Shown: positions 34,734 to 44,891, counted from the first letter of the stretch. The stretch is DNA of 64,000 nt from Bacillota bacterium (GCA_023397675.1 JAEWTV010000065.1:62001-126000), one strand, 5' to 3'. Notes: generated by a model not told the origin, from the sequence alone. Numbers and translations: made by a program.

Positions 34734-36140
34734 CTAGTCTTGAATTTTTTTAAAATTAATTTTTAACACACTTTTAGTATTTTCAGTTACTTTAAATTTA
34801 TCACTCGTTCTATGCCCAACTATCCATATAATCTCATTATTTTTTGCTATTAAAGGAATATTATCTCTTAATTCTCTTGGAATTTTTTTATCAATAAAAT
34901 ATTCCTTAAGTTTCTTGGTGCCACTCGAGCCAAGCGGTTTAAAAACGTCACCATTTCTTCTGTTTCTAATATATATGCCCGAAATGAGCTTACCGCAATC
35001 AAAAAATTGCTGGTATGCGTTTTGTGAAACGCCTTGGTAATCTTTAAAACTTTCAACTTCCTCTATTATATCGGCCTCAATTATATAACCTTTATCCGAA
35101 AGTTCCGTACTTCCGGTCATATCCAGGAGCATTTCAAAATCCGCCGCAGTTACGAGGGTGTCTGGTTCATACAGCTTCAGAAGTCCATAAGAAAGCTTTA
35201 CACAGATTCCACCCGGAATAGTAATATGTTTTCCGGTTACTCCGGTCTCAATAATATTTTGTATACTTTCCAGATGGATCGCTTCAATTCCCTTAAGGTC
35301 GCCGCGCAGCTCGTTTATTGCCATTCTTAATACTCTTTTGGCGATTGAAGGATGGCTTGTACGGATTTTATCCGCATCCAGCTCCAAAGTATTACTATCC
35401 CTTTTTTGAATACACTTATTATATACTTTAAAAGCGTTGTCTTCAATAAAGTCAGAGTCTTCAGCAACAACCGAAGCCATACGGCATAAGCTCTCAATTA
35501 TGTCCCTGTCAAAAAGCCTGTTTATTGACGGGATAAGCTCCAGTCGAACCTTGTTTCTGGTATAGATGCTTTCCAGATTGGAGCTGTCTGTCCTGGGATT
35601 AAGTAAATTCGAAGTACAATAATCCTCTATTTCTTCCCTCCGGATATCTAAAAGTGGCCTTACTATTGCGCCCCTTTTATATTCCATACCTTTTAGTCCG
35701 TTAAGACCTGTTCCGCGGACAAGGTGCATTAAAATTGTTTCAGCCTGATCGTTTTTATTATGGGCAACTGCAACAACCCCTTTTCCAAGCTCTTCAAGGA
35801 TTTTCCCGAATTCCTCATACCTTGCTTCACGCCCGGCCTCTTCCAACGAGATCCCTTTATTTTTCGCAAGAGTCCTTATGTCTATTTTTTTAACGATTAG
35901 TGGTATGTTAAGCTTTTTGCATAAAGTTATAACATATTCTTCATCATCATCCGCTTCCTTTCCACGAAGCATGTGATTGATGTGAACTGCATGCAGTTTA
36001 ATTTCAAGTTTTGGGGATAGGCTATTTAGAATACTTAAAAGACATACCGAATCTGGACCGCCGGAAATTCCGACGACAACGTATTCACCTTCCAGCAATT
36101 TATGTTTCCGAATAGTTTCAAAAACCTTATCTTCAAGCAT
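34734..36140 (-). CDS. tilS: tRNA(Ile)-lysidine synthetase
   Basis: A 468-residue enzyme that converts the wobble C of tRNA-Ile (CAU) to lysidine, an essential step in decoding AUA. The N-type ATP pyrophosphatase motif GISGGPDSVCLL is at the N-terminus, then AVHINHMLRG and AHNKNDQAETILMHLVRG; the C-terminal substrate domain ends the protein. It sits between dnaB and hpt. Confidence 0.95.
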   Translation of the reverse strand: MLEDKVFETIRKHKLLEGEYVVVGISGGPDSVCLLSILNSLSPKLEIKLHAVHINHMLRGKEADDDEEYVITLCKKLNIPLIVKKIDIRTLAKNKGISLEEAGREARYEEFGKILEELGKGVVAVAHNKNDQAETILMHLVRGTGLNGLKGMEYKRGAIVRPLLDIRREEIEDYCTSNLLNPRTDSSNLESIYTRNKVRLELIPSINRLFDRDIIESLCRMASVVAEDSDFIEDNAFKVYNKCIQKRDSNTLELDADKIRTSHPSIAKRVLRMAINELRGDLKGIEAIHLESIQNIIETGVTGKHITIPGGICVKLSYGLLKLYEPDTLVTAADFEMLLDMTGSTELSDKGYIIEADIIEEVESFKDYQGVSQNAYQQFFDCGKLISGIYIRNRRNGDVFKPLGSSGTKKLKEYFIDKKIPRELRDNIPLIAKNNEIIWIVGHRTSDKFKVTENTKSVLKINFKKIQD

Positions 36141-36170
36141 ATATCCAACCTAACCATACCTATACTTAAA

Positions 36171-37502
36171 TTAATCTCTCTTCAAATTGCAAAACTTTGT
36201 ATATTCTCCAAACCACCTTAATTCAATAGTTCCTGTAGAACCATTCCTATGCTTGGATACAATTACTTCGGCAACATTTTTCTTTTCCGAATCTTCATTA
36301 TAATAATCGTCCCTGTAAAGGAACATAACAATATCAGCATCCTGCTCTATCGCCCCGGATTCTCTCAAATCACTCATGATAGGCCTGTGATCCGTTCTTT
36401 GTTCAGGGGCACGGCTGAGCTGCGACAGAGCTATTACAGGTACGTTTATTTCCTTCGCAAGTATCTTTAAGGAACGTGATATCTCTGATATTTCCTGTTG
36501 CCTGTTTTCAGTTTTTCCACGGCCTTGCATAAGCTGCAGGTAATCTATTACAACGAGTCCCAAACCCTTTTCAAGCTTAAGCCTTCTGCATTTGGCCCTT
36601 ATTTCCATTACTGATGCACCTGGAGTATCATCTATGAATACAGGTGCTTCGGATAATGGCCCTGTTGCCCTTGCAAGCTTCTGCCAATCCTCATCGTCAA
36701 GCCTTCCGGTTCTGATTTTCTGACTGTCTACCATTGCTTCACTGCAAAGCAATCTGCTGACAAGCTGTTCCTTGGACATTTCAAGGCTGAAAATCGCAAC
36801 TGGAACCTTTTTAACAACTGCAGCATACTGAGCAATGTTTAAGGCGAAAGCAGTCTTACCCATAGCAGGCCTTGCTGCTATAAGTACAAGGTCTGATCCC
36901 TGAAAACCTGCAGTTTTGTGGTCAAGGTCGGTAAACCCTGAAGGAACACCGGTTATAAAACTTTTACTGTTATATAATTCTTCCAGTCTGTTGTATGTAT
37001 CAAGAAGAGCATCCTTAATTGGTATGAAGCCCTGGGTGCTTCGCTTCTGAAGAATATCAAAAATACTCTTTTCCGCTCTGTCCAGTACTACTGCAGCTTC
37101 TTCCGAAGCCTCATAACCCATGTCCAGGATTTCAGACGAAGCCCTTATTAATTTTCTCAAAAGAGACTTTTCCTCAACTATTTTTGCATAATGACGGGAG
37201 TTTGCGGTAGTAGGAACGGAAGTAGCCACATTCGTAAGGTATTCAAGCCCGCCTACAGATTCAAGGGTACCTCTCTGCTTAAGCTGGTCAGATACGGTTA
37301 TAAGATCAATTGCTTCCCCTTTATCAAACAGGTCCATTATCACATCATAGATTTCCCTGTGGTCTTCCCTGTAAAAGTCTTCACTTTTAAGTATTTCCGC
37401 TATATTGGGTATTGCATCCTTATCAAGAAGCATGGACCCGATAACAGATTGCTCAGCCTCGACATTCTGGGGCGGTATCCTGCCTATAGCACTGATATCC
37501 AT
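36171..37502 (-). CDS. dnaB: Replicative DNA helicase DnaB
   Basis: A 443-residue hexameric helicase. The N-terminal domain starts PPQNVEAEQSVIGSMLLD, and the RecA-like domain carries Walker A AARPAMGKTAFALN, Walker B LVVIDYLQLM, and IALSQLSRAPEQR. It lies 13 bases after rplI, the rplI-dnaB order common in Firmicutes. Confidence 0.97.
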   Translation of the reverse strand: MDISAIGRIPPQNVEAEQSVIGSMLLDKDAIPNIAEILKSEDFYREDHREIYDVIMDLFDKGEAIDLITVSDQLKQRGTLESVGGLEYLTNVATSVPTTANSRHYAKIVEEKSLLRKLIRASSEILDMGYEASEEAAVVLDRAEKSIFDILQKRSTQGFIPIKDALLDTYNRLEELYNSKSFITGVPSGFTDLDHKTAGFQGSDLVLIAARPAMGKTAFALNIAQYAAVVKKVPVAIFSLEMSKEQLVSRLLCSEAMVDSQKIRTGRLDDEDWQKLARATGPLSEAPVFIDDTPGASVMEIRAKCRRLKLEKGLGLVVIDYLQLMQGRGKTENRQQEISEISRSLKILAKEINVPVIALSQLSRAPEQRTDHRPIMSDLRESGAIEQDADIVMFLYRDDYYNEDSEKKNVAEVIVSKHRNGSTGTIELRWFGEYTKFCNLKRD

Positions 37503-37515
37503 GACTTATTTCTCC

Positions 37516-37962
37516 CTATTCCTGAACTATTTTTACAGTCATGCTTGAGCTTACTTCAGGATACAGCTTTATCTCAACGTTATAGGTCCCAAGTGTCTTT
37601 ATTGCATCGGGAAGTGAAACCTTTTTCTTGTCTATATCAATTCCATGGGCACTTTTAAGCTTATCTGCAATGTCCTTGTTGGTGATTGATCCGAAAAGCT
37701 TTCCGTTTTCACCAGACTTGGTTTTTATTTCGAGTGTTATTTCCTTTATTTTTTTAGCCAATTCTTTAGCATTAGCCAGTTCTTTATCTTTTTTATGCTT
37801 TTCAGCTTCTTTTTTGGTGTTCATTATATTTACATTTGATGAGGATGCTTCAATAGCCAAGCCCTTCGGAAGCAGGTAATTCCTTGCATAACCGTCGCTT
37901 GCCTCAACCATGCTATCTTTTTTGCCCAATCCTTTAACATCCTGTTTTAATATAACCTTCAT
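37516..37962 (-). CDS. rplI: Ribosomal protein bL9
   Basis: A 148-residue protein beginning MKVILKQDVKGLGKKDSMVE with the family signature GYARNYLLPKGLA. The ATG at 37962 follows GGAGG at five bases; an in-frame start upstream at 38001 would add unrelated residues. It lies between gdpP and dnaB. Confidence 0.97.
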   Translation of the reverse strand: MKVILKQDVKGLGKKDSMVEASDGYARNYLLPKGLAIEASSSNVNIMNTKKEAEKHKKDKELANAKELAKKIKEITLEIKTKSGENGKLFGSITNKDIADKLKSAHGIDIDKKKVSLPDAIKTLGTYNVEIKLYPEVSSSMTVKIVQE

Positions 37963-37975
37963 ATAAACCTCCGTT

Positions 37976-39997
37976 TTAGCCTTCAACCTTGTTGGTTTCA
38001 TTTATATATTCGATTATAGCATATTTTAATTTCTCTTTTGCATCAATTATAGAAATATCGACAAGCTTTGCACCGGCACCTGTCAAATGTCCCCCTCCAC
38101 CAAGCTTTTCAAGTATCATTTGTACATTTATATCTCCAAGCGACCTTCCGCTTATATAAACCTCATCATTGACTTCGCACAAAACAAACGCAGCGACAAT
38201 ACCCAAAAGTCCAAGAAATGCATCAGCCGACTGTGCAGCAATTAGCTGTGGGTTTTTTATATTAGGAGGACAAACCGATATTGCGATACTTTCATTTATT
38301 ATTTCACCATTTTTAATGACATCTGAAACTGCGACATATGATTCAAGGTCGTTCTGGAACAGCTGCTTGACCGAAATAGTGTCAACGCCCTGCCTTCTTA
38401 GGAAAGCAGCGGCTTCAAAGGTCCTAACACCTGTTTTGAACGAGAAATTCTTGGTATCCACCACTATTCCTGCATACAACGCCTCAGCCTCTACAGGTGT
38501 AAGCTTTATTTTTTCTTCAACATATTGAAGAAGCTCTGTTACAAGTTCACTTGTAGAAGAAGCGTAGGTTTCCTGATAGGTAAGAGCAGCATCCTGTATG
38601 AAATCTGCTCCTCGTCTGTGATGGTCTATTACTACAATCTGATCGGTGTATTTCAGAAGTTCGGGACATTCAGTAAAGGTTGGTCTATGTGTATCGACAA
38701 TTACAAGAAGTGTTTTCTTGCTTATTTTATCGAGTGCTTCCATTCTATTCAGGAATATACCGCTATACTCTTCACATTTTTCTATTTTTGATATCATTCC
38801 TTCTATGGTTGTATTGGATTTATTAAGCACAATGAAGGCATCTTTTCCTCTGTTCCTGACTATTCGGGAAATACCTAAAGCCGAACCAAGCGAATCAATA
38901 TCAGGGTTTTCATGCCCCATAATCATTACTTCAGGCGACTGATCAATAAGCTCCCTTATTGCATATGCAATAACCCTGGCCTTAACCTTGGTCCTTTTCT
39001 CAAGCTCCCTGGTTTTACCTCCAAAGAAACTGAAATTATCACCATTACGTATAACAACATGGTCGCCGCCGCGTCCAAGTGCAATATCGATACATGCAGT
39101 CGCAAACTGGAAGTTTTCAGTAAAGGTTTTACCGTTGGTACCAAAACCGATACTTAATGTTACAGGTATCTTGTTGCCTGCACTTATTTCTTTTACGGTA
39201 TCAAGAATTTCAAATTTCTTTTCTTCAAATTCTTTTAAATATTTATTTTCAAATAAGAAAAGATATCTTTCTCTTTCAAATTTCCTGACTATACCTCCGG
39301 TATACTCCATCCACTGAAGTATTCTTCTGTCTATTTCAGCAAGCAGCTGTGGCCTTCCGCCGTCTTCCATACTTTGCATCAGATCATCATAGTTATCAAT
39401 TACCAAAAGCCCGATAGCTGCCTTTTCATCTGCATATTTTTTCTTAACATCCACAAGTTCCGTATTATCAATAAAATACAGGATAGCCATGTAGCTTTCA
39501 GTTTCTTCCTTGGTCTCTGCCTTGATAACATTACCCAAAACATTAAAATACCTGTCTTTAATAATGGTATCCAAACAGATATTAGGCGTGTCACCGATAA
39601 ATTTGGAAGGGTGCAGATCGTCGCAGAAGCTTCCTATGGTTTTTTCGAGAAGGTCTTCCCCTTCAAATATCTGTCTGAATGAGGAATTGTACCAAATGAT
39701 GGTTCCATCCAACTCAACAATAACAAGCGGCATGGGAAAATTAAGAAGTGTTTCCTTGGTCGCGGTATCTATATTAAGCGCAAGGTTTTCGATATATTTA
39801 GTGATTTCATTCTGCCTGTAATGGCTTGACCGAAAATTATAGTACACAAGAAATATAAGAAGAACGTAGCCGGGTATTGCTACCCATATATTAAAAATAC
39901 AGATAATCACTACAAGGACAAATATAACCCAAAGATAGAAACTTGCCCTGGGGACAAATATACCTGAGAATTTCTTGTTTTCGTTGTTTCCGCCCAT
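37976..39997 (-). CDS. gdpP: GdpP, cyclic di-AMP phosphodiesterase
   Basis: A 673-residue membrane protein with two N-terminal helices (about 18-50), a PAS domain, a degenerate GGDEF domain without the signature loop, and C-terminal DHH/DHHA1 domains. MGHENPDIDSLGSALG, VDTHRP, IDHHRR and GGGGHLTGAGAKL are the metal-binding and substrate motifs. It cleaves c-di-AMP to pApA, lowering the signal produced by DisA or other cyclases. Its ATG overlaps the MazG-like stop by one base. Confidence 0.94.
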   Translation of the reverse strand: MGGNNENKKFSGIFVPRASFYLWVIFVLVVIICIFNIWVAIPGYVLLIFLVYYNFRSSHYRQNEITKYIENLALNIDTATKETLLNFPMPLVIVELDGTIIWYNSSFRQIFEGEDLLEKTIGSFCDDLHPSKFIGDTPNICLDTIIKDRYFNVLGNVIKAETKEETESYMAILYFIDNTELVDVKKKYADEKAAIGLLVIDNYDDLMQSMEDGGRPQLLAEIDRRILQWMEYTGGIVRKFERERYLFLFENKYLKEFEEKKFEILDTVKEISAGNKIPVTLSIGFGTNGKTFTENFQFATACIDIALGRGGDHVVIRNGDNFSFFGGKTRELEKRTKVKARVIAYAIRELIDQSPEVMIMGHENPDIDSLGSALGISRIVRNRGKDAFIVLNKSNTTIEGMISKIEKCEEYSGIFLNRMEALDKISKKTLLVIVDTHRPTFTECPELLKYTDQIVVIDHHRRGADFIQDAALTYQETYASSTSELVTELLQYVEEKIKLTPVEAEALYAGIVVDTKNFSFKTGVRTFEAAAFLRRQGVDTISVKQLFQNDLESYVAVSDVIKNGEIINESIAISVCPPNIKNPQLIAAQSADAFLGLLGIVAAFVLCEVNDEVYISGRSLGDINVQMILEKLGGGGHLTGAGAKLVDISIIDAKEKLKYAIIEYINETNKVEG

Positions 39998-40341
39998 TAG
40001 TATTCCTTCCTTTTAGCCCTTGAACTGTTCAGGTGCCTGGCCAGTTCCGACAAGTCGCCGTAATACCTTTCCATGTCGTCATTTTCTACCAGACCAAGCT
40101 TTACCTTATTCTCTATTTTTAGTTCAATAGCATTATAGCTTACCCCAAGCCTTTTTCCAAGCAGATAACTTTCCAATATAATATTTGACAATGTATCTGC
40201 AACTGAATCATGAACCTCTTCCTTTGCCCCATTTACAAGGCTTTTAAAAAGGTTTGCAGTGTCGGTAAGCAGCTCGCTTTTAAGCCATTCAATAATTTTT
40301 ATATTTCTTGTTATATCAATCTCTTTTTCCATTATACCCAT
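39997..40341 (-). CDS. MazG-like family protein
   Basis: A 114-residue all-helical protein starting MGIMEKEIDITRNIKIIEWLKSEL, matching the MazG-like family of clostridial proteins related to nucleotide pyrophosphohydrolases. The full metal-binding ExxE-ExxD set is incomplete, so activity is uncertain. GGGGTG precedes the ATG at 40341. It is translationally coupled to gdpP. Confidence 0.7.
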   Translation of the reverse strand: MGIMEKEIDITRNIKIIEWLKSELLTDTANLFKSLVNGAKEEVHDSVADTLSNIILESYLLGKRLGVSYNAIELKIENKVKLGLVENDDMERYYGDLSELARHLNSSRAKRKEY

Positions 40342-40427
40342 AAGCTTCACCCCGGTAACATAATTCATGCCATATTATTATATCACCACGTGAATTCAGG
40401 TTGTTTAAATTTCCCGCAGGTATGGAA

Positions 40428-41258
40428 TCAGGCTTTAAACTGAGGGTATGAACCTAAAAATTTATAAAATGAAGTTTTTCTTTTTATCATAGTCAAAGCA
40501 TCTTTAACATTTTCATCCTCGCAGTGTCCTTCAATATCAACAAAGAAGACATATCTTCCAAGCTGGTTTTTTGCAGGTCTGGATTCAATACGGGCCATAT
40601 TGATATCCCACAGATTGAAAATATCAAGTACAGCATAAAGGCTTCCTGGCTTATCCTCGGTTGAGAAAACAAGTGACGTCTTGTCACTGCCTGTTGTTGA
40701 CGTGTCTTCATTGGAAACCACAACAAACCTTGTTCGGTTTGTATAAACATCCTGTATGTTTGTTGCAAGAACTTCAAGCCCATATAATCCTGCTACAGTA
40801 TTCGAACCTATTGCAGCAATATCTCCATTGCCCTGTGCTACCGCTTCTGCAGCCCCGGCTGTGCTGTAAACAGACTTAACTTCGGCAGCGGGATAATTGG
40901 TGCTTATGTATTTTCTGCACTGTCCCAATGGCTGTGGATGTGACAATATCTGCTTTATATCTTTCGGGGAGGTACCTTTTTTTACAAGAAGGTTGGCACA
41001 AACATCAATAACAGCTTCTGCTTTTATTTTTAAATCAACCTCGAAGGCAAGAAGATCAAGTGTTACATTTATTGCACCTTCAAGGGAATTTTCGATAGGC
41101 ACTATTCCTTCGTCAAGCTCACCTTTTGCCACCGCTTGAATAACCTCAGGTATGGACTGATAATCTTGTGCAGTATAATCACTTTTATTTTTTATATATT
41201 GAGTTGCCGCCTCAAAGGAAAAAGTCCCTTTGGGCCCCAGATAACCTATTTTAGGCAT
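40428..41258 (-). CDS. pheA: Prephenate dehydratase
   Basis: A 276-residue enzyme that turns prephenate into phenylpyruvate on the way to phenylalanine. PKIGYLGPKGTFSFEAA starts the catalytic domain, NRTRFVVVS is the TRF active-site motif, and the ACT domain ends with IESRPAKNQLGRYVFFVDIEG, the phenylalanine-binding ESRP site. There is no chorismate mutase domain. GAGG precedes the ATG at 41258; an upstream in-frame start at 41270 is less likely. Confidence 0.94.
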   Translation of the reverse strand: MPKIGYLGPKGTFSFEAATQYIKNKSDYTAQDYQSIPEVIQAVAKGELDEGIVPIENSLEGAINVTLDLLAFEVDLKIKAEAVIDVCANLLVKKGTSPKDIKQILSHPQPLGQCRKYISTNYPAAEVKSVYSTAGAAEAVAQGNGDIAAIGSNTVAGLYGLEVLATNIQDVYTNRTRFVVVSNEDTSTTGSDKTSLVFSTEDKPGSLYAVLDIFNLWDINMARIESRPAKNQLGRYVFFVDIEGHCEDENVKDALTMIKRKTSFYKFLGSYPQFKA

Positions 41259-41327
41259 TGTGTACCTCACAGAATTTTGTTTTATGCTAACATTAAATCG
41301 CTTCTTATTTTATCATTAATTAACAAA

Positions 41328-41353
41328 AAGGGCTATAGATAATATCTATAGCC
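41328..41353. terminator. Terminator of the rpsF-ssb-rpsR operon
   Basis: GGGCTATAGAT and ATCTATAGCCC are perfect 11-bp arms with a 3-base loop; the minus strand continues with TTTTTG. Confidence 0.92.
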
Positions 41354-41375
41354 CTCTTGGTATGAAAATTTAAAA

Positions 41376-41666
41376 TCAATCTGATGTGTAAGGCAACAAT
41401 GCTATGTGTCTTGCTCTCTTTATAGCTACTGTCAACTGACGCTGATGTTTTGCACAGTTTCCAGATATTCTCCTTGGAAGTATCTTACCTCTTTCGGATA
41501 TATACTTTCTAACCTTTGCAACTTCCTTATAATCTATGTCAGTTACTTTATCAACACAGAAGGCACAAACTTTCTTCTTCATCCTTCTGCCTCTCATGCC
41601 GCCTTTACCTTCGCCTTTATCATACATGTCTCTGCTGTTGTTCCTATCTCTCTTTCCACCTGGCAT
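41376..41666 (-). CDS. rpsR: Ribosomal protein bS18, zinc-binding form
   Basis: A 96-residue protein with a basic, Gly/Arg-rich N-terminal extension (MPGGKRDRNNSRDM) and the core KVCAFCVDKV...ISGNCAKHQRQLTVAIKRARHIALLPY. The CxxC plus later Cys indicates the zinc-binding version. AGGAGG precedes the ATG. Confidence 0.96.
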   Translation of the reverse strand: MPGGKRDRNNSRDMYDKGEGKGGMRGRRMKKKVCAFCVDKVTDIDYKEVAKVRKYISERGKILPRRISGNCAKHQRQLTVAIKRARHIALLPYTSD

Positions 41667-41745
41667 ATTGATTACCTCCTTTCGATTTACGTATCAATGC
41701 GTAAATATGGATACGGTTTAAACCGCAAATAAGTCGTTTACTTTT

Positions 41746-42159
41746 TTAAAAGGGCAGTTCGTCGCTGTCGTCTAACGGATAGAATCCGTCTGACTGGTCA
41801 TTATCATGACCTGCTGCCGGCTTTGACATATCATCGCTTCTCTTACTGTCTGCGAAATAAGCCTCTTCAGCAATAACCTCAGTAACATAACGCTTTTTAC
41901 CTTCGTTATCATCCCAAGACCTTGTCTGAATTCTACCTACAACGGCTACCTGTCTTCCTTTTTGAAAATACTTACCACAAAATTCCCCCAGTTTACTCCA
42001 TGCAACAACAGGGATAAAATCAGCCTGTCTTTCTTCACCCTGTCTGGCGAATTTTCTTTCTATAGCCAGAGTGAAGCTGCATACTGCGGTGTTGTTTGAA
42101 CTGGTGTACCTTAATTCAGGATCCTTTGTAAGTCTTCCCATTAAAATAGCCTTGTTCAT
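41746..42159 (-). CDS. ssb: Single-stranded DNA-binding protein
   Basis: A 137-residue OB-fold protein (MNKAILMGRLTKDPELRYTSS) with an acidic C-terminal tail ending DDSDELPF, the protein-interaction tip. It lies between rpsF and rpsR as in most Firmicutes. Confidence 0.97.
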   Translation of the reverse strand: MNKAILMGRLTKDPELRYTSSNNTAVCSFTLAIERKFARQGEERQADFIPVVAWSKLGEFCGKYFQKGRQVAVVGRIQTRSWDDNEGKKRYVTEVIAEEAYFADSKRSDDMSKPAAGHDNDQSDGFYPLDDSDELPF

Positions 42160-42168
42160 AAAATCACC

Positions 42169-42456
42169 CTACTTATCCTTTTTTATAACGAGGTATTTTA
42201 AAACACCTTCAGTTATTTTGTAAATTCTTTCGAGTTCGCGAGGAAATTCAGGTTCAGCACTGAAATTGAGCATAACATAATAGCCTTCATTGATGTCATC
42301 AATAGGGTATGCAAGTTTCCTCTTACCCCATTCATCAATGCTTTCCAATTGAGCCGATGACTCAAGCAATCCTTTAAATTTTTCTACGATGGCTTTTGTG
42401 CTATCCTCACCCAATTCAGAGTTGATGATAAAAATTGACTCATACTTGTTTAACAT
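42169..42456 (-). CDS. rpsF: Ribosomal protein bS6
   Basis: A 95-residue protein beginning MLNKYESIFIINSELGEDSTK, with KRKLAYPIDDINEGYYVMLNF. The ATG at 42456 has AGGAGG upstream; a longer in-frame start at 42537 would translate the leader. Confidence 0.96.
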   Translation of the reverse strand: MLNKYESIFIINSELGEDSTKAIVEKFKGLLESSAQLESIDEWGKRKLAYPIDDINEGYYVMLNFSAEPEFPRELERIYKITEGVLKYLVIKKDK

Positions 42457-42468
42457 TCGATTCACCTC

Positions 42469-42515
42469 CTTCTGGACTAAACGGCCCTGCAGCTCGAGTG
42501 CAGAGCAAGGATTAC
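42469..42515 (-). promoter_or_regulatory. Probable S6:S18-binding leader of rpsF
   Basis: On the minus strand CTCTGCA and TGCAGGG form a 7-bp stem (one G-U) and are followed directly by CCGTTT. A stem with a CCG trinucleotide just before the ribosome-binding site of rpsF is the S6:S18 autoregulatory leader type. Confidence 0.55.
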
Positions 42516-42587
42516 GTACGGTTATAAATTTTATCACATTGTGTCAGATTAAACAAGGGGAAATTTAAAACTCCCGATAACTTAAAA

Positions 42588-42624
42588 AGGCCATCCGCAT
42601 TTTTGTATGCGCATAGCCTTTTCT
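42588..42624. terminator. Terminator after the methyl-accepting protein gene
   Basis: AAAAAGGCCATCCGCAT and a complementary TATGCGCATAGCCTTTTC segment form a bulged hairpin with T-rich ends. It lies between the rpsF leader and the chemoreceptor stop. Confidence 0.75.
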
Positions 42625-42635
42625 TCGTTTACTTA

Positions 42636-44645
42636 TCAGATTTTAAATTTTGATACCATTTCCACAAGATTTACTGAACTTTCTTTTAATTTATTTGCTT
42701 CCCTGGTTACTTCCAGAGTTTTCTCAACTATTACAGCACTCTTCTCAGCGATATTAGTTGTACCGCCTGCGCCTTCATTGGTAGCACTTGTAACCTCGTT
42801 AATAGCCTTAACCATATTCTCCAGCGAATTAAGCAGATATTCTGTTGTAGAACTTAATTCAGATGCAAAATCACTAATGAATTCGGCATCATTATTGTAC
42901 TGGTCACCAATACTTACCATTGATTTATAGTCTTTTACAACCGTTTCATTTATAAAATCAAGGGCCTGCATTGAGCCTTCTGTCAGGTTACCAACAGCCT
43001 GATTAACAGTTTTTGTTATATTCTGAATTTCATTTGCAGTATTTCTGGAATCTTCAGCAAGCTTTCTGATTTCCTCTGCAACAACTGCAAAGCCCTTACC
43101 GGCTTCACCCGCACGAGCCGCTTCAATTGCAGCATTCAGTGACAAAAGATTTGTTTGCGATGTAATCTGCAATATTGTATCGGAAAGTACTGTGATTTGT
43201 TCAACAGCCTTAGATTGTTCAATTGCCTGCCTGAGCTTTTCATTAACAATTTCTCTTAATTCACCAGCCGCCTTTGAGGATTGTACAACATTAGATTTAA
43301 GACCATTTGCCCTATCCTTGATTTCAGTCGCTACTGTTTTTCCATTCAAGGCCTTTCCAGCAACATGTTTTATCGAATCCTCGATTTCAAGAGAAGATGC
43401 ATTCATTTCCTGGGAAGAAGCCGCAGTCTGCTGCATACTGGCGGACAATTCTTCGGTTGTGGCTGATATATCCTCAACCTGCCCGTTTAATTCGGAAATA
43501 TGGTTCCCAGTTATATTTGCCGCTTCCTCAACATGCCTGGATTCATTTTTAACAGCTTTTATAATTTCTCTTATGGAATCCTGCATGACAGATATGGATT
43601 TTGTAAGAACTCCTATCTCATTCTTTTTATCTTTATATTTCTGTGGAACAGTACCTGAGAAATCGCCCGTTGCAATGTTTTTTATATAATCAGATGCGAA
43701 TTTTATAGGCTTGGCTATTCCAACTGCTACAAAATAACCAAGTACAAGTGACAGTACTAAAAAGATCACGCCTAGCAATACTATCCATGTTTTTAGCTTA
43801 TTTAAGCTTAATAATATATCACTCTTAGGAACCGTAACTGCAATGGACCAGTTTGTTCCTTGAACAGGTTTGTAACCCGCCAGATAGGTTGTTCCATCAA
43901 GAGAATATTCACCTGAGCCACTTTTTCCTTCTGCCATTAGTTTGTTTACATCAGCAAAAGATTTGTATTTTGAGTCTTTTTCTGCTTTTTGCATAAAGTT
44001 TTCCATATTAACTACATAATCTTTTTTACTGTGTGCTACGATAACACCAGTATTGTTGATCATGAAAGCTTTTCCAGTATTATTGAAGTTTATATCATTA
44101 GTGATTGCACTCAGTTCATTACCATCTTTAGAGCCAAGAAGCACACCAACAATTTTTCCGCCTTGTTTAAGGGGAACTGTGTAGTTTACTATAAGTGATC
44201 CATCTGACTTGGAGACAATGGGATCCGAAACAACGCTCTTACCGCTTAAAGCATCTTTGAAATATTGGCGTTCTGCTATTTCAGCAGTAGTACCATTACT
44301 GTTCATAAGATGTCCTTTCTCATCTGCAATACCCATTTTCGAAAAACCAAATGTTTTTGCTTCACTCGCCAAAATCCCTTTTTTAGCTTCCCAACTTAAA
44401 TTCATTGCGCTCGCTGAAGTAATTTCTTCCAAAGATGCTACAGCCTCTAAAACCTTTAATTCCACATCTACACGGCTTGAAACAAACTTTGCAGCTTCAG
44501 ACGCAGTTTCTTCAATATTCTTTTTTACATCTGAAACAACGGTATTCGTGGTATTGACGAAGGAAAAAACACTTAAACCTGCACATGAAATAAACAATAG
44601 AATTGCTATGTAACCCATAATCTTGAATTTAATACTTTTTTGCAT
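42636..44645 (-). CDS. Methyl-accepting chemotaxis protein
   Basis: A 669-residue receptor: membrane helix at about 8-30, an extracellular sensor region of about 240 residues with a Cache-like fold, second helix about 285-307, HAMP domain, and an MCP signalling domain ending near residue 650. The hairpin tip reads LSLNAAIEAARAGEAGKGFAVVAEEIRKLAEDS. It passes ligand signals to CheA/CheW. GAGGTG precedes the ATG at 44645. Ligand unknown. Confidence 0.93.
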   Translation of the reverse strand: MQKSIKFKIMGYIAILLFISCAGLSVFSFVNTTNTVVSDVKKNIEETASEAAKFVSSRVDVELKVLEAVASLEEITSASAMNLSWEAKKGILASEAKTFGFSKMGIADEKGHLMNSNGTTAEIAERQYFKDALSGKSVVSDPIVSKSDGSLIVNYTVPLKQGGKIVGVLLGSKDGNELSAITNDINFNNTGKAFMINNTGVIVAHSKKDYVVNMENFMQKAEKDSKYKSFADVNKLMAEGKSGSGEYSLDGTTYLAGYKPVQGTNWSIAVTVPKSDILLSLNKLKTWIVLLGVIFLVLSLVLGYFVAVGIAKPIKFASDYIKNIATGDFSGTVPQKYKDKKNEIGVLTKSISVMQDSIREIIKAVKNESRHVEEAANITGNHISELNGQVEDISATTEELSASMQQTAASSQEMNASSLEIEDSIKHVAGKALNGKTVATEIKDRANGLKSNVVQSSKAAGELREIVNEKLRQAIEQSKAVEQITVLSDTILQITSQTNLLSLNAAIEAARAGEAGKGFAVVAEEIRKLAEDSRNTANEIQNITKTVNQAVGNLTEGSMQALDFINETVVKDYKSMVSIGDQYNNDAEFISDFASELSSTTEYLLNSLENMVKAINEVTSATNEGAGGTTNIAEKSAVIVEKTLEVTREANKLKESSVNLVEMVSKFKI

Positions 44646-44854
44646 GATTTTCACCTCAGAAATTAGTATTTTTTAAAGTTATGGCAAATAGTACAACAAA
44701 TAGAAACAAAATTGCCAAAAAAGTATTTTAAAAAATATAACTAAATACATATTGTATAACCCATTATATATCGACATAAAACAGTTTTTTACTAAGAATT
44801 CTTTTAGTATTTATATGTGGCATATCTTACTATCAAAACCAAACACATTAAAAC
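44646..44854. other. AT-rich spacer upstream of the chemoreceptor
   Basis: About 210 bases without a gene. ATTATATA-like -10 boxes occur on both strands near 44760-44770 but no convincing -35 partner was seen. Confidence 0.3.
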
Positions 44855-44856
44855 CG

Positions 44857-44891
44857 TAAAAGGACTACCCGAAAGCGGTGTAGTCCCTTAA
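44857..44891 (-). terminator. Terminator of the secreted protein gene
   Basis: On the minus strand GGGACTAC and GTAGTCC arms with an inner CCG...CGG pair and a short loop are followed by TTTT. It lies 40 bases after the stop at 44930. Confidence 0.8.
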